This document shows, piece by piece, positions 46,665-57,203 of a DNA stretch of 64,000 nt. The notes below the pieces were generated by a model. It worked only from the letters and a program-made list of their open reading frames with translations, ran no database searches and was not told the DNA's origin. Source of the stretch: Ferribacterium limneticum (GTDB lineage Bacteria > Pseudomonadota > Gammaproteobacteria > Burkholderiales > Rhodocyclaceae). The translations under genes were made by a program, and so were the position numbers. Positions within the stretch are counted from its first letter, which is position 1. Each line of letters opens with the position of its first letter. The stretch covers positions 1,424,001 to 1,488,000 of the forward strand of contig NZ_CP075190.1 in the NCBI RefSeq assembly GCF_020510585.1, given 5' to 3'.

Positions 46665-47402
46665 TTCTTCAAAGAGTGCTTGCCTGTTCTTTTCGATAGC
46701 ATTTGACAGCTTTTCCTTCAATTCTTCGTGATTAGTAAAATAGTTCATGTTCATATGAATATCGAAATGGATGGCTGTTTTGGTGCCCGGCTTAGCGACA
46801 CTTTGTTTGCTGGCTACGTAGATAACCTTCTTTCCTAGTGCCTCTGCAAATCCTGCTTCAAAGTAGCACGATGGCCTCTCATCGGTCAGATCGGCGACGA
46901 CGAATTGAGCGGCCCGAATTTCCTTCTTGATTCTTCCTACGAGATCTTCTAATGCGTGTTCTTTATCGATTCTGATCGCAATCGCGCCTGCTTCCGAGAT
47001 CACTTGCTCAACTGCCTCAAATCTCTGGTCATACTCCCTAAAAATGCGCTGTTGCTCCTGGTCGCCGTGTTTTTCGCCTTGAATCGGAGTGATAACAAAA
47101 ACCTTTGGTTTCTTTGTTGATAACAGTGCCTCCGCCTTGGTAGCAAAGCGGCCATATAGATTCTTTTTGCCCTTAATTATGTCGGCGATAACTGTCCCGC
47201 TTTTTTTATTCCAAGGGGTTTTTGTCTCGTAAATCCGAAGCTCCAAAACCTGATAGGACTGGAGTTTGTTTCCCCATTTCGCGGTAATGACCCCATTTGC
47301 AATGAAGGGAATCACTATTTCAGACAGAACTTCGCTGTCTGAACGATTCGGAATTGTCTTTTGCCTGTCACCTGACAGGATGGCGATAGTGTGAAACGGC
47401 AT
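46659..47402 (-). CDS. TIR-like / nucleoside deoxyribosyltransferase-like protein (integron cassette 1)
   Basis: 247 residues. The C-terminal half has VFVITPIQGEKHGDQEQQRI, then FVVADLTDERPSCYFEAGFA and ALGKKVIYVASKQ. Such VADLT...YFEAGFA sequences belong to the TIR-like/deoxyribosyltransferase-like nucleotide-binding fold, whose Glu is the catalytic residue in enzymes that cut the N-glycosidic bond of NAD or nucleosides. The N-terminal 110 residues are a separate unrecognised domain. The gene is AT-richer than its surroundings and is the first cassette beside attI, the best expressed position. A defence effector is possible but not shown. Confidence 0.7.
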   Translation of the reverse strand: MPFHTIAILSGDRQKTIPNRSDSEVLSEIVIPFIANGVITAKWGNKLQSYQVLELRIYETKTPWNKKSGTVIADIIKGKKNLYGRFATKAEALLSTKKPKVFVITPIQGEKHGDQEQQRIFREYDQRFEAVEQVISEAGAIAIRIDKEHALEDLVGRIKKEIRAAQFVVADLTDERPSCYFEAGFAEALGKKVIYVASKQSVAKPGTKTAIHFDIHMNMNYFTNHEELKEKLSNAIEKNRQALFEEG

Positions 47403-47441
47403 AAGTTTCTTTCAATAGCGAGGCTGGATAATGTTGTTGAA

Positions 47442-47448
47442 GGCTAAC
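47442..47448 (-). other. attI/first cassette junction core site
   Basis: Minus-strand GTTAGCC, the core triplet between the integrase side and the first cassette, matching the R'' half of attC 1 (GGCTAAC). It lies 105 bases from the intI start, as expected for attI. Confidence 0.6.
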
Positions 47449-47452
47449 GTTT

Positions 47453-47478
47453 AGTAGACACCCTGACAGGTGTCTACT
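47453..47478. promoter_or_regulatory. Perfect 10-bp inverted repeat between attI and intI
   Basis: AGTAGACACC, spacer CTGACA, GGTGTCTACT. It sits in the promoter region shared by intI and the cassette array, so it may be an operator or integrase-binding pair. It is not a standard LexA box. Confidence 0.5.
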
Positions 47479-47553
47479 TCCCGCCAGCGTGGTGTATAAA
47501 AACTAAAATAAACTGATAGCATTTTGATTATTAATTCTTCGTTGGAAACTGCC

Positions 47554-48540
47554 ATGTCTGACGAATCGCCTTCTACACCACAGCTGCCAAAGTTGCTTGA
47601 TCAGGTGCGGGATCGGATTCGGGTGAAGCATTACAGCATCCGAACCGAAGCGCAATATCTGCAATGGATAAGGTGTTTTATTCATGTTTCATGACAAACG
47701 GCATCCTCGTGACATGGGCGCTGGCGAGGTTGAGGCGTTTTTGACGCATCTGGCCGTTGAGGGCAGGGTGGCGGCTTCGACGCAGAATCAGGCGCTGTCG
47801 GCTTTGCTTTTCCTCTATCGCGAAGTGCTCGGGATCAATTTGTCCTGGCTGGATGGCGTCGTTCGCGCCAAGCTGCCGCAGCGGTTGCCGGTGGTCCTGA
47901 CGCGGCGGGAGGTCGGCGGCTTGCTGGATCGTATGAACGGGCTGCACGGCATGATGGCGCGGCTGCTTTACGGCACCGGCTGCGCTTGATGGAGTGCGTG
48001 CGGCTACGAGTCAAGGACGTCGAGTTCACGCGCGGGGAGATCGTGGTGCGTGACGGCAAGGGGGCGAAGGATCGGGTGACGATGTTGCCGCAGTCGCTGG
48101 TCGGGCCTTTGCTGGATCATTTGCGCTGGCGCCGCCAGTTGTTTGATGATGACAAGGCCAAGGGCCGGGCGGCGATCTATCTGCCCAATGCGCTGGATAG
48201 AAAGTACCCGAACGCCGAGACGGATTGGGCCTGGCAGTATATGTTTCCGGCTGCCGGTTTTTCGATTGACCCGCGCAGCGGCGCGGAACGGCGCCACCAT
48301 GTCGATGAAAAGGCCTTGCAGCGGGCGGTCAAGAAGGCGGTGCAGGCCAGCGACATCGCCAAGCTGGCAACGCCGCACGCCTTCCGCCATTCTTTCGCCA
48401 CGCACCTGCTGCAGTCCGGTTACGATATTCGCACCGTGCAGGAACTGCTCGGCCACGCCGATGTGGCAACGACCATGATCTACACGCATGTGCTCAACAA
48501 GGGTGGGCGCGGCGTGACTTCTCCGCTGGATGCAATGTAA
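47554..48540 (+). pseudogene. intI: Integron integrase IntI, two frameshifts
   Basis: Together the frames give a complete tyrosine recombinase of about 328 residues. It begins [20 protein letters not shown] and breaks near 47682, where an extra base leads to a stop after FIHVS. It resumes [19 protein letters not shown] and breaks again near 47976, where GTGCA-stop should read GTGLRLMEC. It then continues to the end. The integron-specific patch [17 protein letters not shown] and the catalytic [10 protein letters not shown] and [14 protein letters not shown] are intact. A sequencing error at both points cannot be excluded. Orientation opposite to the cassettes fits a chromosomal integron. Confidence 0.85.
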
Positions 48541-48546
48541 ATAACG

Positions 48547-49866
48547 ATGTCCGAAGACCTGTTTTCAAATGCTGGTGCGCAAGCCCAGCACGCCCCGCTC
48601 GCCGAGCAATTGCGCCCCAAAACGCCGGACGACGTGATCGGCCAGCAGCACCTGCTTGGCGCCGGCAAGCCGCTGCGCCTTGCCTTCGAATCCGGCCAGC
48701 CGCATTCGATGATTCTCTGGGGGCCGCCGGGCGTTGGCAAGACGACGCTGGCGCGGATGATGGCAACGCAGTTTCAATGCGAGTTCATCGCGCTGTCGGC
48801 CGTATTTTCGGGCATCAAGGAAGTGCGCGAAGCCGTGGCGCAGGCCGAGATGTGGCGCACGCAGGGCCGTCGCACCATCCTCTTTGTCGATGAAATCCAC
48901 AGGTTCAACAAGGCCCAGCAGGATGGTTTTCTGCCCTTTGTCGAATCCGGCCTGCTCACCTTCATTGGCGCCACCACCGAAAACCCCTCGTTCGAACTGA
49001 ACTCCGCTTTGCTGTCGCGGGCTTCGGTCTATGTGCTCAAGTCGCTCGACGAAGCCGAGATGGGCCAGCTTTTCGACCGCGCCTGCGCTCAGGCGCTGGC
49101 CGACCTGAGCTTTGAAGCTGCTGCCCGCGAACGCCTGATCGGTCTGGCCGATGGCGATGCCCGGCGTTTGCTCAACCTGCTCGAACAGGTGCGCACGGCT
49201 GCGCGAACGGCCGGCCTTGACACGGTCGACGGCGAATTTATCGAAAAAACGATGGCGCAGAGCCTGCGCCGTTTCGACAAGGGCGGCGACGCCTTCTACG
49301 ACCAGATCTCGGCCCTGCACAAATCGGTGCGCGGTTCGAACCCGGACGGCGCGCTCTACTGGCTGACCCGCATGCTCGACGGCGGCGCCGATGCCCGTTA
49401 CCTCGCCCGGCGCATCGTCCGCATGGCCTGGGAAGACATCGGTCTGGCCGACCCGCGCGCCATGCAGATCGCCAACGACGCAGCCGAAACCTACGAACGC
49501 CTCGGCTCGCCCGAGGGCGAACTGGCGCTCGCTCAGGCGGTGATTTATCTCGCTGTCGCCGCCAAGTCAAATGCCGGCTACATGGCCTACAACGCCGCCC
49601 GCGCCTACGTGAAGCAGGACGGCTCGCGCCCGGTGCCCAACCACCTGCGCAACGCGCCGACCAAGCTCATGAAGGAACTCGGCCACGGCCACGCCTACCG
49701 CTACGCCCACGACGAACCGGAAGCCTACGCTGCCGGCGAAACCTACCTGCCGGACGGCATGGTCGAACCGGGCTGGTACGAGCCGACGCCGCGCGGGCTG
49801 GAAGGGCAGATCGGCCAGAAGCTGGCGTACTTGCGCGAACTGGATCGCAAGGCCGGCAAGAAATAA
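48547..49866 (+). CDS. rarA: Replication-associated recombination protein A (RarA/MgsA)
   Basis: 439 residues of the clamp-loader-like AAA+ ATPase. N-terminal [20 protein letters not shown], Walker [16 protein letters not shown], and Walker B with [18 protein letters not shown], then [10 protein letters not shown] and the C-terminal tetramer domain ([17 protein letters not shown]) agree with RarA. It acts at stalled or gapped replication forks. It lies 6 bases after intI, an old neighbourhood unrelated in function. Confidence 0.96.
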   Translation: MSEDLFSNAGAQAQHAPLAEQLRPKTPDDVIGQQHLLGAGKPLRLAFESGQPHSMILWGPPGVGKTTLARMMATQFQCEFIALSAVFSGIKEVREAVAQAEMWRTQGRRTILFVDEIHRFNKAQQDGFLPFVESGLLTFIGATTENPSFELNSALLSRASVYVLKSLDEAEMGQLFDRACAQALADLSFEAAARERLIGLADGDARRLLNLLEQVRTAARTAGLDTVDGEFIEKTMAQSLRRFDKGGDAFYDQISALHKSVRGSNPDGALYWLTRMLDGGADARYLARRIVRMAWEDIGLADPRAMQIANDAAETYERLGSPEGELALAQAVIYLAVAAKSNAGYMAYNAARAYVKQDGSRPVPNHLRNAPTKLMKELGHGHAYRYAHDEPEAYAAGETYLPDGMVEPGWYEPTPRGLEGQIGQKLAYLRELDRKAGKK

Positions 49867-50456
49867 TGGACATGCTCCAGACCATCGCGCTGTCGGCCGG
49901 CCTGGCCTGGGCGAGCGGCCTGCGGCTGTATCTGGTGGTTTTTCTGGCCGGTCTGTTGAGTTATTTCGGCTACCTGCAGCTGCCGGAAACGCTGGCCATG
50001 CTGCGCAACCCGCTGGTCATCGGCACGGCGGGCGTCATGGCTTTCGCCGAGTTGATTGCCGACAAGATTCCCGCCTTCGATTCGCTGTGGGACAGCTTCC
50101 AGACTTTCATTCGCATTCCCGCCGGCGCCTTGCTTGCCGCCTTTGCCATGGGCGAGGTCGATCCGGCGTGGGCGGTGGCGGCCGGGCTGATCGGCGGCAC
50201 GATCACGGCCGGTACGCATTTCGCCAAGGCCGGCAGCCGGCTGGCCATCAACACCTCGCCCGAGCCGTTTTCGAACTGGATCGCCTCGTTCGGCGAGGAG
50301 GGCATGGTGCTCGGCGGGCTATGGGCCATGCTCGCTTCGCCGCTGGTCTTCCTCGGCTTGCTCGTCGTTTTTCTGGTGCTCGCCGGCTGGTTGCTGACGC
50401 GCTTCTGGTCGCTGCTCAGCCGTCTGATCCGGCGACCATCACGCCTTTCGGCGTGA
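49866..50456 (+). CDS. DUF4126 membrane protein
   Basis: 196 residues with about five membrane segments. LAWASGLRLYLVVFLAGLLS and IADKIPAFDSLWDSFQTFIR are the hallmark of DUF4126, a family of inner-membrane proteins without an assigned role. It begins at the rarA stop. The 3' end overlaps the convergent nosR-like gene by 41 bases. Confidence 0.87.
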   Translation: MDMLQTIALSAGLAWASGLRLYLVVFLAGLLSYFGYLQLPETLAMLRNPLVIGTAGVMAFAELIADKIPAFDSLWDSFQTFIRIPAGALLAAFAMGEVDPAWAVAAGLIGGTITAGTHFAKAGSRLAINTSPEPFSNWIASFGEEGMVLGGLWAMLASPLVFLGLLVVFLVLAGWLLTRFWSLLSRLIRRPSRLSA

Positions 50457-52584
50457 GAACCAAACCCTTCTTTTCATAGAGCAGCACCGGGCAGCGCTTG
50501 GCATCGTGGTAGATGCCGACGCAGTCGAGGCACTGGAAGCAGGCGTCGTAACGGATTTCGCCGGTCGGTTCGATGGCGTCGTAAGCGCATTTGGCCTTGC
50601 AGCTCTGGCAAGGCTTGCCGCACTCGACGCGGCGGGTCAGCCAGTCGAAACGGCGCAGCCGCCCGCCGAGCGACATGACTGCGCCGAGCGGGCAGATGAA
50701 GCGGCAGAAAAACTTGTAATAGAAGGCGCCGGCGACGAGCAGCGCAACGGCGTAGGCGACGAATGGCCAGCTGCGGTCGAAACCGACGGTGATCGCCGTC
50801 TTGAACGGTTCCAGTTCGTTGAGGCTTTCGCCCTGGCGCGGCACGAACAGGGCGGCGCCGACCAGCACGGCGAGGGCGATATAGCGGCCCCACTCAAGGC
50901 GCTTGGCCACCGCCAGCGGAATATGCAGACGCGGCAAATGCAGCTTGCGGGCGAGTAGCCCGACAAACTCCTGCAGCGCGCCAAACGGGCATAGCCAGCC
51001 GCAGAAGGTGCCGCGACCCCAGACGATAAAGCTGATCAGCGTGAAGGCGATGAGCAGCAGCGAAATCGGGTCGTAGAGGAAACTCGACAGGCCCTGGCCG
51101 GATTTCAACGCCTTGAGGGCGCCGGTGACCTGGACGATGGAAAGCTGCCCCTGCACATACCAGCCGACGTAGAGCAACGTGAAGGCGAGAAAGCCGAGGC
51201 GGAATATTTTCAGGCGACGGGCGTCGACTGAAATCCAGCGCGGCCGGGCGAGGGCGATGCTGAGCACGATCAGGGCGGCGCTCAGGATGCTCAAGTCAAG
51301 CCAGCGCTGCTGCCAGGCCAGCACCCATTCCGGCAGCGGCTCGGGCGGGTAGCTGAACAGGCGGCTGGGTGGTGCGTATTTGAGGGTCACCGTTTTGTGC
51401 GTGAGGGTGGGCAGGATCATGCCTTTGGCGCGCGTGATGGTCAGCGTCAGGTCGAGCGGGCGGCCGGGATCGAGGCCGGCTTCGGCATAGACGCCGAATA
51501 GCCGCGAGGTGTTGAGTTCGGGCGGCCCGGCGATGTTCTTTGGCTCGAAACCCTGGTCGCGCAGTTCGAGAAACAGGCCGTCCTGCGCCATGCTCAGGCG
51601 CGAGGACTGACCGCCCGGTACGAAGTTGTCATCAACGATGGGGTAGCGCCCGGCCGAGGCGATCCACCACAGGTGGCGGTTTTCAAAGTTGCGGGTCATC
51701 GCCTCCTTGTACTGCGCCTCGCCAAGGATGGCGCGGCCGATGCTCGGCGTGTTGAGGTAGGCGATGTAGATGTCGGTGAACACGGCCTCCGGCTGGGCCA
51801 GACCTTCTTCATCAACCTCGGCGCCATCGGTGCCGACAAAGAGCTTTTCGACGTCCGCATTGCTCAGCCGCAAATGGCCGACCATGCCGTTCTTGAGCAT
51901 CTCCGCAAAGGCAACCGGGTCGTCAACGTCGGTGCGGACCTGTGCAGATGGGCCGCGCTTGCTGCGGTCGGCAAAACCCAGCTTGGCGCGGGCCACTTCA
52001 AGGGCGGCGCCGAGCACGCTCTGGTTGACGATGCGCACCGAGGCGGTGGCCTTGGCCACGCCGTCCAGCGTGGTCTGGTCGCTGCGCGTGTCGGCCGGGC
52101 CGCTGCGATTGCGCGCCGCATTGAGGGCGATCAGGAACTGCTGCTTGATGTTGCGACCGGCGTACTGGGTGACGAATTCGCGCAGGGGCGCTTCGCCGAG
52201 GCCGCCGAGAAAGACCGGCTCATGCTGGCGCAGTAGCTCGACGTTCATGAAATTTCCCTTGCGGTCGATCGAGACCAGGAAATTCATCGGCGTGCCTTCG
52301 AAGCCGGGGACCGGCGCCAGATCGATCGATTCGAAAACATAGCCGACAGGTCCGGCTTCCGGCTCCAGTTCGCTGGTCAGCGGCCAGGCGGGAATCTGCG
52401 TCAGCTTGTCCTGAACGTGCAGTGGCGGCTCGAAGCGGCGTTCGATATCGGCCTTGCTCAGGTCGCCGGCGTGGGCAGCCGCGAAGATGCCGGCGCCGGC
52501 AAGCAGGCAGGCGGCGGTGAAATGGCGAAAGAACGACACGGCTTTGCGGCGCGACTGCTGTGCAACGGGAATTGGATTTTCCAT
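50416..52584 (-). CDS. NosR/NirI-type membrane flavo-iron-sulfur protein
   Basis: 722 residues: a signal segment (HFTAACLLAGAGIFAAAHAG), a periplasmic FMN-binding domain (TTLDGVAKATASVRIVNQSV with the flavin threonine), several membrane helices, two CP motifs (CGWLCPFGALQEF and CRFICPLGAVMS), and a C-terminal ferredoxin-like part (CGKPCQSCKAKC, CFQCLDCVG). NosR feeds electrons to nitrous oxide reductase and is needed for its expression. No nosZ or other nos gene is next to it here, so NirI-like or other electron-transfer roles remain possible. Confidence 0.85.
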   Translation of the reverse strand: MENPIPVAQQSRRKAVSFFRHFTAACLLAGAGIFAAAHAGDLSKADIERRFEPPLHVQDKLTQIPAWPLTSELEPEAGPVGYVFESIDLAPVPGFEGTPMNFLVSIDRKGNFMNVELLRQHEPVFLGGLGEAPLREFVTQYAGRNIKQQFLIALNAARNRSGPADTRSDQTTLDGVAKATASVRIVNQSVLGAALEVARAKLGFADRSKRGPSAQVRTDVDDPVAFAEMLKNGMVGHLRLSNADVEKLFVGTDGAEVDEEGLAQPEAVFTDIYIAYLNTPSIGRAILGEAQYKEAMTRNFENRHLWWIASAGRYPIVDDNFVPGGQSSRLSMAQDGLFLELRDQGFEPKNIAGPPELNTSRLFGVYAEAGLDPGRPLDLTLTITRAKGMILPTLTHKTVTLKYAPPSRLFSYPPEPLPEWVLAWQQRWLDLSILSAALIVLSIALARPRWISVDARRLKIFRLGFLAFTLLYVGWYVQGQLSIVQVTGALKALKSGQGLSSFLYDPISLLLIAFTLISFIVWGRGTFCGWLCPFGALQEFVGLLARKLHLPRLHIPLAVAKRLEWGRYIALAVLVGAALFVPRQGESLNELEPFKTAITVGFDRSWPFVAYAVALLVAGAFYYKFFCRFICPLGAVMSLGGRLRRFDWLTRRVECGKPCQSCKAKCAYDAIEPTGEIRYDACFQCLDCVGIYHDAKRCPVLLYEKKGLVLTPKGVMVAGSDG

Positions 52585-52648
52585 TGCGGTCTCCGAGGGT
52601 GCGCGGGCATATTCGGATATGTATTTTTATGCTGTCCATGGTACCTAA

Positions 52649-54076
<1,428 letters not shown>

Positions 54077-54085
54077 GTTGGCACG

Positions 54086-54105
54086 CCGGCCCTCAGGCGC
54101 CGGCT
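54086..54105. terminator. Weak bidirectional hairpin between serS and mltF
   Basis: GCCGGCC / CGCCGGC-type arms with a CTCAGG loop between converging genes; the T run is imperfect. Confidence 0.4.
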
Positions 54106-54107
54106 TC

Positions 54108-55646
54108 TTATTCCCTGTCTGCCAGACGGGCAGGGTTAACGTCCTGCCCGATAGTCGGCAGGCGCAGCGTAGCCTCCCCCGCCTCTTCCTGTGCCGTCGC
54201 CGAGATCGTCTTGGCGGTGGCTATCCGCTTGACGTAGGCCTTGCGTCGCTCTTCGATTTCGAGCACCAGCCGGGTCAGGCTGGCGGCGGCTGACGGCGTC
54301 GGGGCGAAGGGTGGGGCGTTGCGCAGCAGGATGTCGTAGTAGCTGCGGATGTTCTCGACCAGAATGACCGCCTCGCCACCGCGCGCCCGGCCCGTTTTGA
54401 CCATGCTGAAATACTTGGGCTGGGCCAGCTTGGGTAGCACGCGCTTCATTTCGTACCACGAATTGGGGTCGGCTTTCGTTTGCCGGGCCAGCGCCCGGGC
54501 GCTGTTGAAATGGCCGGGGCCGATGTTGTAGGCGGCCAGGGCCAGCCAAGTGCGATCCGGCTCCTCGACTTCTTCCGGCAGCAACTCCTTGAGCATGTTG
54601 ATGTAACGGGCGCCGGCCAGGACGCTTTCGCTCGGGTCAAGGCGGTTGCTGACCTGCAGGCGGTCGGCCGTCTCTTCGGTGAGCATCATGATGCCGCGCA
54701 CATTGGTGTAGCTGGTCGCATTCGGATTCCAGTTCGACTCGTGGTAGGCAACGGCGGCGAGCAGTCGCCAGTCGATGCCGGTGAGCGCTTGCGCGGCCTG
54801 GAAGGACTTGCGGAATTTGGGCAGGGTAGTCTCGACTTCGCCGAGGAACTTGATGACGTCGGCCTGAGTCAGTCGCCGGACATGGCCGAGGTAGCGGTCC
54901 TCGAGCCGGGCCAGCGTGCCGTCGTGCTGGACGCGTTCGATAAAGGCATTCAGCCTTGCACGCAGTTCCGGATTCGGGTGCCGGCTGAGTTGCCAGACAA
55001 CCGGCTGCATTTCGTTCAGCGTCAGCGTCGTGCGCATGTTGGGAACGTACTGGTTGGCGATTTCCTCGAAGCTTTCGTCGATGGCGACGTACTCGATTTC
55101 CCGTTCGCCAAGTTTTTCAAGCAAATCGAGGCTGGTCCCCTGGCCGACGGTGACGACATTCAGTCCGGGTACCTCGCGGGCCAGCCGGCTCAGCGTCTCG
55201 GCCTGCCGCGAGCCGGCCATGGCATGAACGGTCTTGCCTGACAACTGGGCGAGTTCCGAGAGCGGGAGTGAGGCGTCGTGCTGGACGAGAACATCACGCG
55301 TCAGGGTGATGGCCGGCGTCGACTGCATGGTCTCGTCGGTGCTCGGCGAAAGCCAGGCGGCGGCAAGGTGGTAGCGGCTGCCGACGAGGTGGGCTTCCAG
55401 TTCCTCGGGCTGGACGACGATGTACTTCACATCGACGCCAAGTTCCTGGGCAAAGGCCTGGGTCAGGTCGTATTCGAGCCCACTCGGATTACCGTTGTCG
55501 TCGGTCCCGTAAGTCAACAGGCCGGGGCGGATCAGGACGACCAATTCGTGCTGCGCCGGGGTCGGAAAAGGCAATGACCCAACGTCGCCGCAACTGGCGG
55601 CGAAAAGCGAAACTGCGATCAGTAATAGTCGTTTTATCCAGTGCAT
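54108..55646 (-). CDS. mltF: Membrane-bound lytic transglycosylase F
   Basis: 512 residues. A lipoprotein signal (LLIAVSLFAASC, cysteine near 19) leads to a solute-binding-type domain (about 35-265; LLTYGTDDNGNPSGLEYDLT) and an SLT catalytic domain (about 290-430) with the acid in VAYHESNWNPNATSYTNVRG and AAYNIGPGH. MltF cleaves peptidoglycan glycan strands with 1,6-anhydro products, and the N-terminal domain modulates it by binding muropeptides. It converges on serS. Confidence 0.93.
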   Translation of the reverse strand: MHWIKRLLLIAVSLFAASCGDVGSLPFPTPAQHELVVLIRPGLLTYGTDDNGNPSGLEYDLTQAFAQELGVDVKYIVVQPEELEAHLVGSRYHLAAAWLSPSTDETMQSTPAITLTRDVLVQHDASLPLSELAQLSGKTVHAMAGSRQAETLSRLAREVPGLNVVTVGQGTSLDLLEKLGEREIEYVAIDESFEEIANQYVPNMRTTLTLNEMQPVVWQLSRHPNPELRARLNAFIERVQHDGTLARLEDRYLGHVRRLTQADVIKFLGEVETTLPKFRKSFQAAQALTGIDWRLLAAVAYHESNWNPNATSYTNVRGIMMLTEETADRLQVSNRLDPSESVLAGARYINMLKELLPEEVEEPDRTWLALAAYNIGPGHFNSARALARQTKADPNSWYEMKRVLPKLAQPKYFSMVKTGRARGGEAVILVENIRSYYDILLRNAPPFAPTPSAAASLTRLVLEIEERRKAYVKRIATAKTISATAQEEAGEATLRLPTIGQDVNPARLADRE

Positions 55647-55673
55647 CTGTTGTGCTATTATGCCGGCCGCTGC

Positions 55674-55762
<89 letters not shown>

Positions 55763-55773
55763 CACCTAAAATC

Positions 55774-55797
55774 AAGCGCCTTTCGGGGCGCTTTTTT
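55774..55797 (+). terminator. Terminator after tRNA-Ser
   Basis: AAGCGCC, loop, GGCGCTT followed by a T run. Confidence 0.88.
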
Positions 55798-55943
55798 GTT
55801 GTGCCCAACTTTTGGAAAGGTGCCTGCTTGAATTCGGAGGTGCGCACTTTACCTTTGTGTGGCGGTTTGAAGCATTAATAAATGTAAAACGCATGCCCTA
55901 TCAATAGGCGCCTGCATCGGGAAACCATTTCAGAATCTGACCC

Positions 55944-56150
55944 ATGGCTGAAAAACTCAATTTTACTGTCGATCTCGAGGACGGCGTTTTCGTCGCCCGC
56001 TGCATCGAGCTGGACATCACGACCGATGGCCTGACCAAGGCCGAAGCGGTAGAAAACCTCAAGGAAGCGCTCAACTGCTACTTTGCCAATCCCGACGAGC
56101 GGCTCGATCGGCGTCTGCTGGGCGCAGAGGATGAGGATGACGCCCGATAG
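55944..56150 (+). CDS. Small HicB-like protein
   Basis: 68 residues. LNFTVDLEDGVFVARCIELD and GLTKAEAVENLKEALNCYF are the partial RNase-H fold of HicB antitoxins, without an added DNA-binding domain. No HicA-like toxin gene is next to it; the neighbours are tRNA-Ser and the transporter genes. It may be an orphan antitoxin or serve another role. Confidence 0.75.
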   Translation: MAEKLNFTVDLEDGVFVARCIELDITTDGLTKAEAVENLKEALNCYFANPDERLDRRLLGAEDEDDAR

Positions 56151-56225
56151 ACCGCCGCGTCGGGCGATTTTCCCCGGCCCGCTTTGTTTTAGCACTTCTC
56201 GCCGGCTCTTGGCATAATCGGGTCA

Positions 56226-57203
56226 ATGCTCGCCTACATTGTCCGCCGCCTGCTTTACGCACTCCCCATCCTGATCGGGGTAAACCTCGTTACCTTCGCG
56301 CTGTTCTTCGTCGTCAATACGCCGGACGACATGGCGCGCATGCAGCTCGGCGTCAAGCGTGTGACGCCCGAGGCGATCGAAAAATGGAAGGTGGAGCGCG
56401 GTTACGACAAGCCGCTGCTGATCAATTCCGAGGCTGGCGGTTTGGCGAGCGTGACCGACACCATCTTCTTCGAGAAATCGGCCCGCATGTTCGTCGGCGA
56501 TTTCGGTCGGGCCGAGGATGGCCGCGACATCGCCCGCGAAATCGGCGCCCGGATGCTGCCCTCGCTGGCCATCGCCCTGCCGACCTTCATTCTCGGCCTG
56601 TTCGTGACCATTACCTTCGCGCTGACGCTGGCCTTTTTCCGCGCCACGGCCTTCGATTTATGGGGCGTGGTTCTTTGCGTCGCAGCGATGTCGATTTCCG
56701 GGCTGTTTTACATCATCGGCGGCCAGTATTTGATCAGCAAGGTGTGGCGGCTGGTGCCGATTTCCGGCTTTGGCGCCGGGCTGGAGGCGTGGCGTTTCCT
56801 GATATTGCCGGTGCTGATTGGCGTCGTGTCGGGGATCGGTTCCTCGACGCGCTGGTACCGGACCATCTTCCTCGAAGAAATTACCAAAGACTACGTTCGT
56901 ACGGCTAGAGCAAAAGGACTTCCTGAGGCGCTCATTCTGTTTAGGCATGTCCTAAGAAATGGCATGACGCCGATATTGACGCAGTCGATTGTGGCGATAC
57001 CAACGCTATTTATGGGGGCTCTCGTCATGGAATCGTTTTTTGGTATTCCTGGTTTGGGTAGCTACACCATTGATGCGATTAATGCGCAGGATTTTGCAGT
57101 GGTGCGCTCAATGGTCTTTATCGGAGCGGTGCTTTATATCGTCGCCCTGCTACTTACTGACATTTCCTATACCGTGGCTGACCCTCGGATAAGGCTGCAG
57201 TAA
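56226..57203 (+). CDS. ABC peptide transporter permease (YejB/OppB-like)
   Basis: 325 residues, about six membrane segments; N-terminal MLAYIVRRLLYALPILIGVN is typical of the DppB/OppB family, and the EAA loop is ITKDYVRTARAKGLPE. It forms the channel with the following permease. After about base 56880 the codon use turns AT-rich, including rare AGA and ATA-like choices, whereas the first two thirds are GC-rich. The stop codon overlaps the start of the next gene. No periplasmic binding protein gene is nearby. Confidence 0.9.
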   Translation: MLAYIVRRLLYALPILIGVNLVTFALFFVVNTPDDMARMQLGVKRVTPEAIEKWKVERGYDKPLLINSEAGGLASVTDTIFFEKSARMFVGDFGRAEDGRDIAREIGARMLPSLAIALPTFILGLFVTITFALTLAFFRATAFDLWGVVLCVAAMSISGLFYIIGGQYLISKVWRLVPISGFGAGLEAWRFLILPVLIGVVSGIGSSTRWYRTIFLEEITKDYVRTARAKGLPEALILFRHVLRNGMTPILTQSIVAIPTLFMGALVMESFFGIPGLGSYTIDAINAQDFAVVRSMVFIGAVLYIVALLLTDISYTVADPRIRLQ

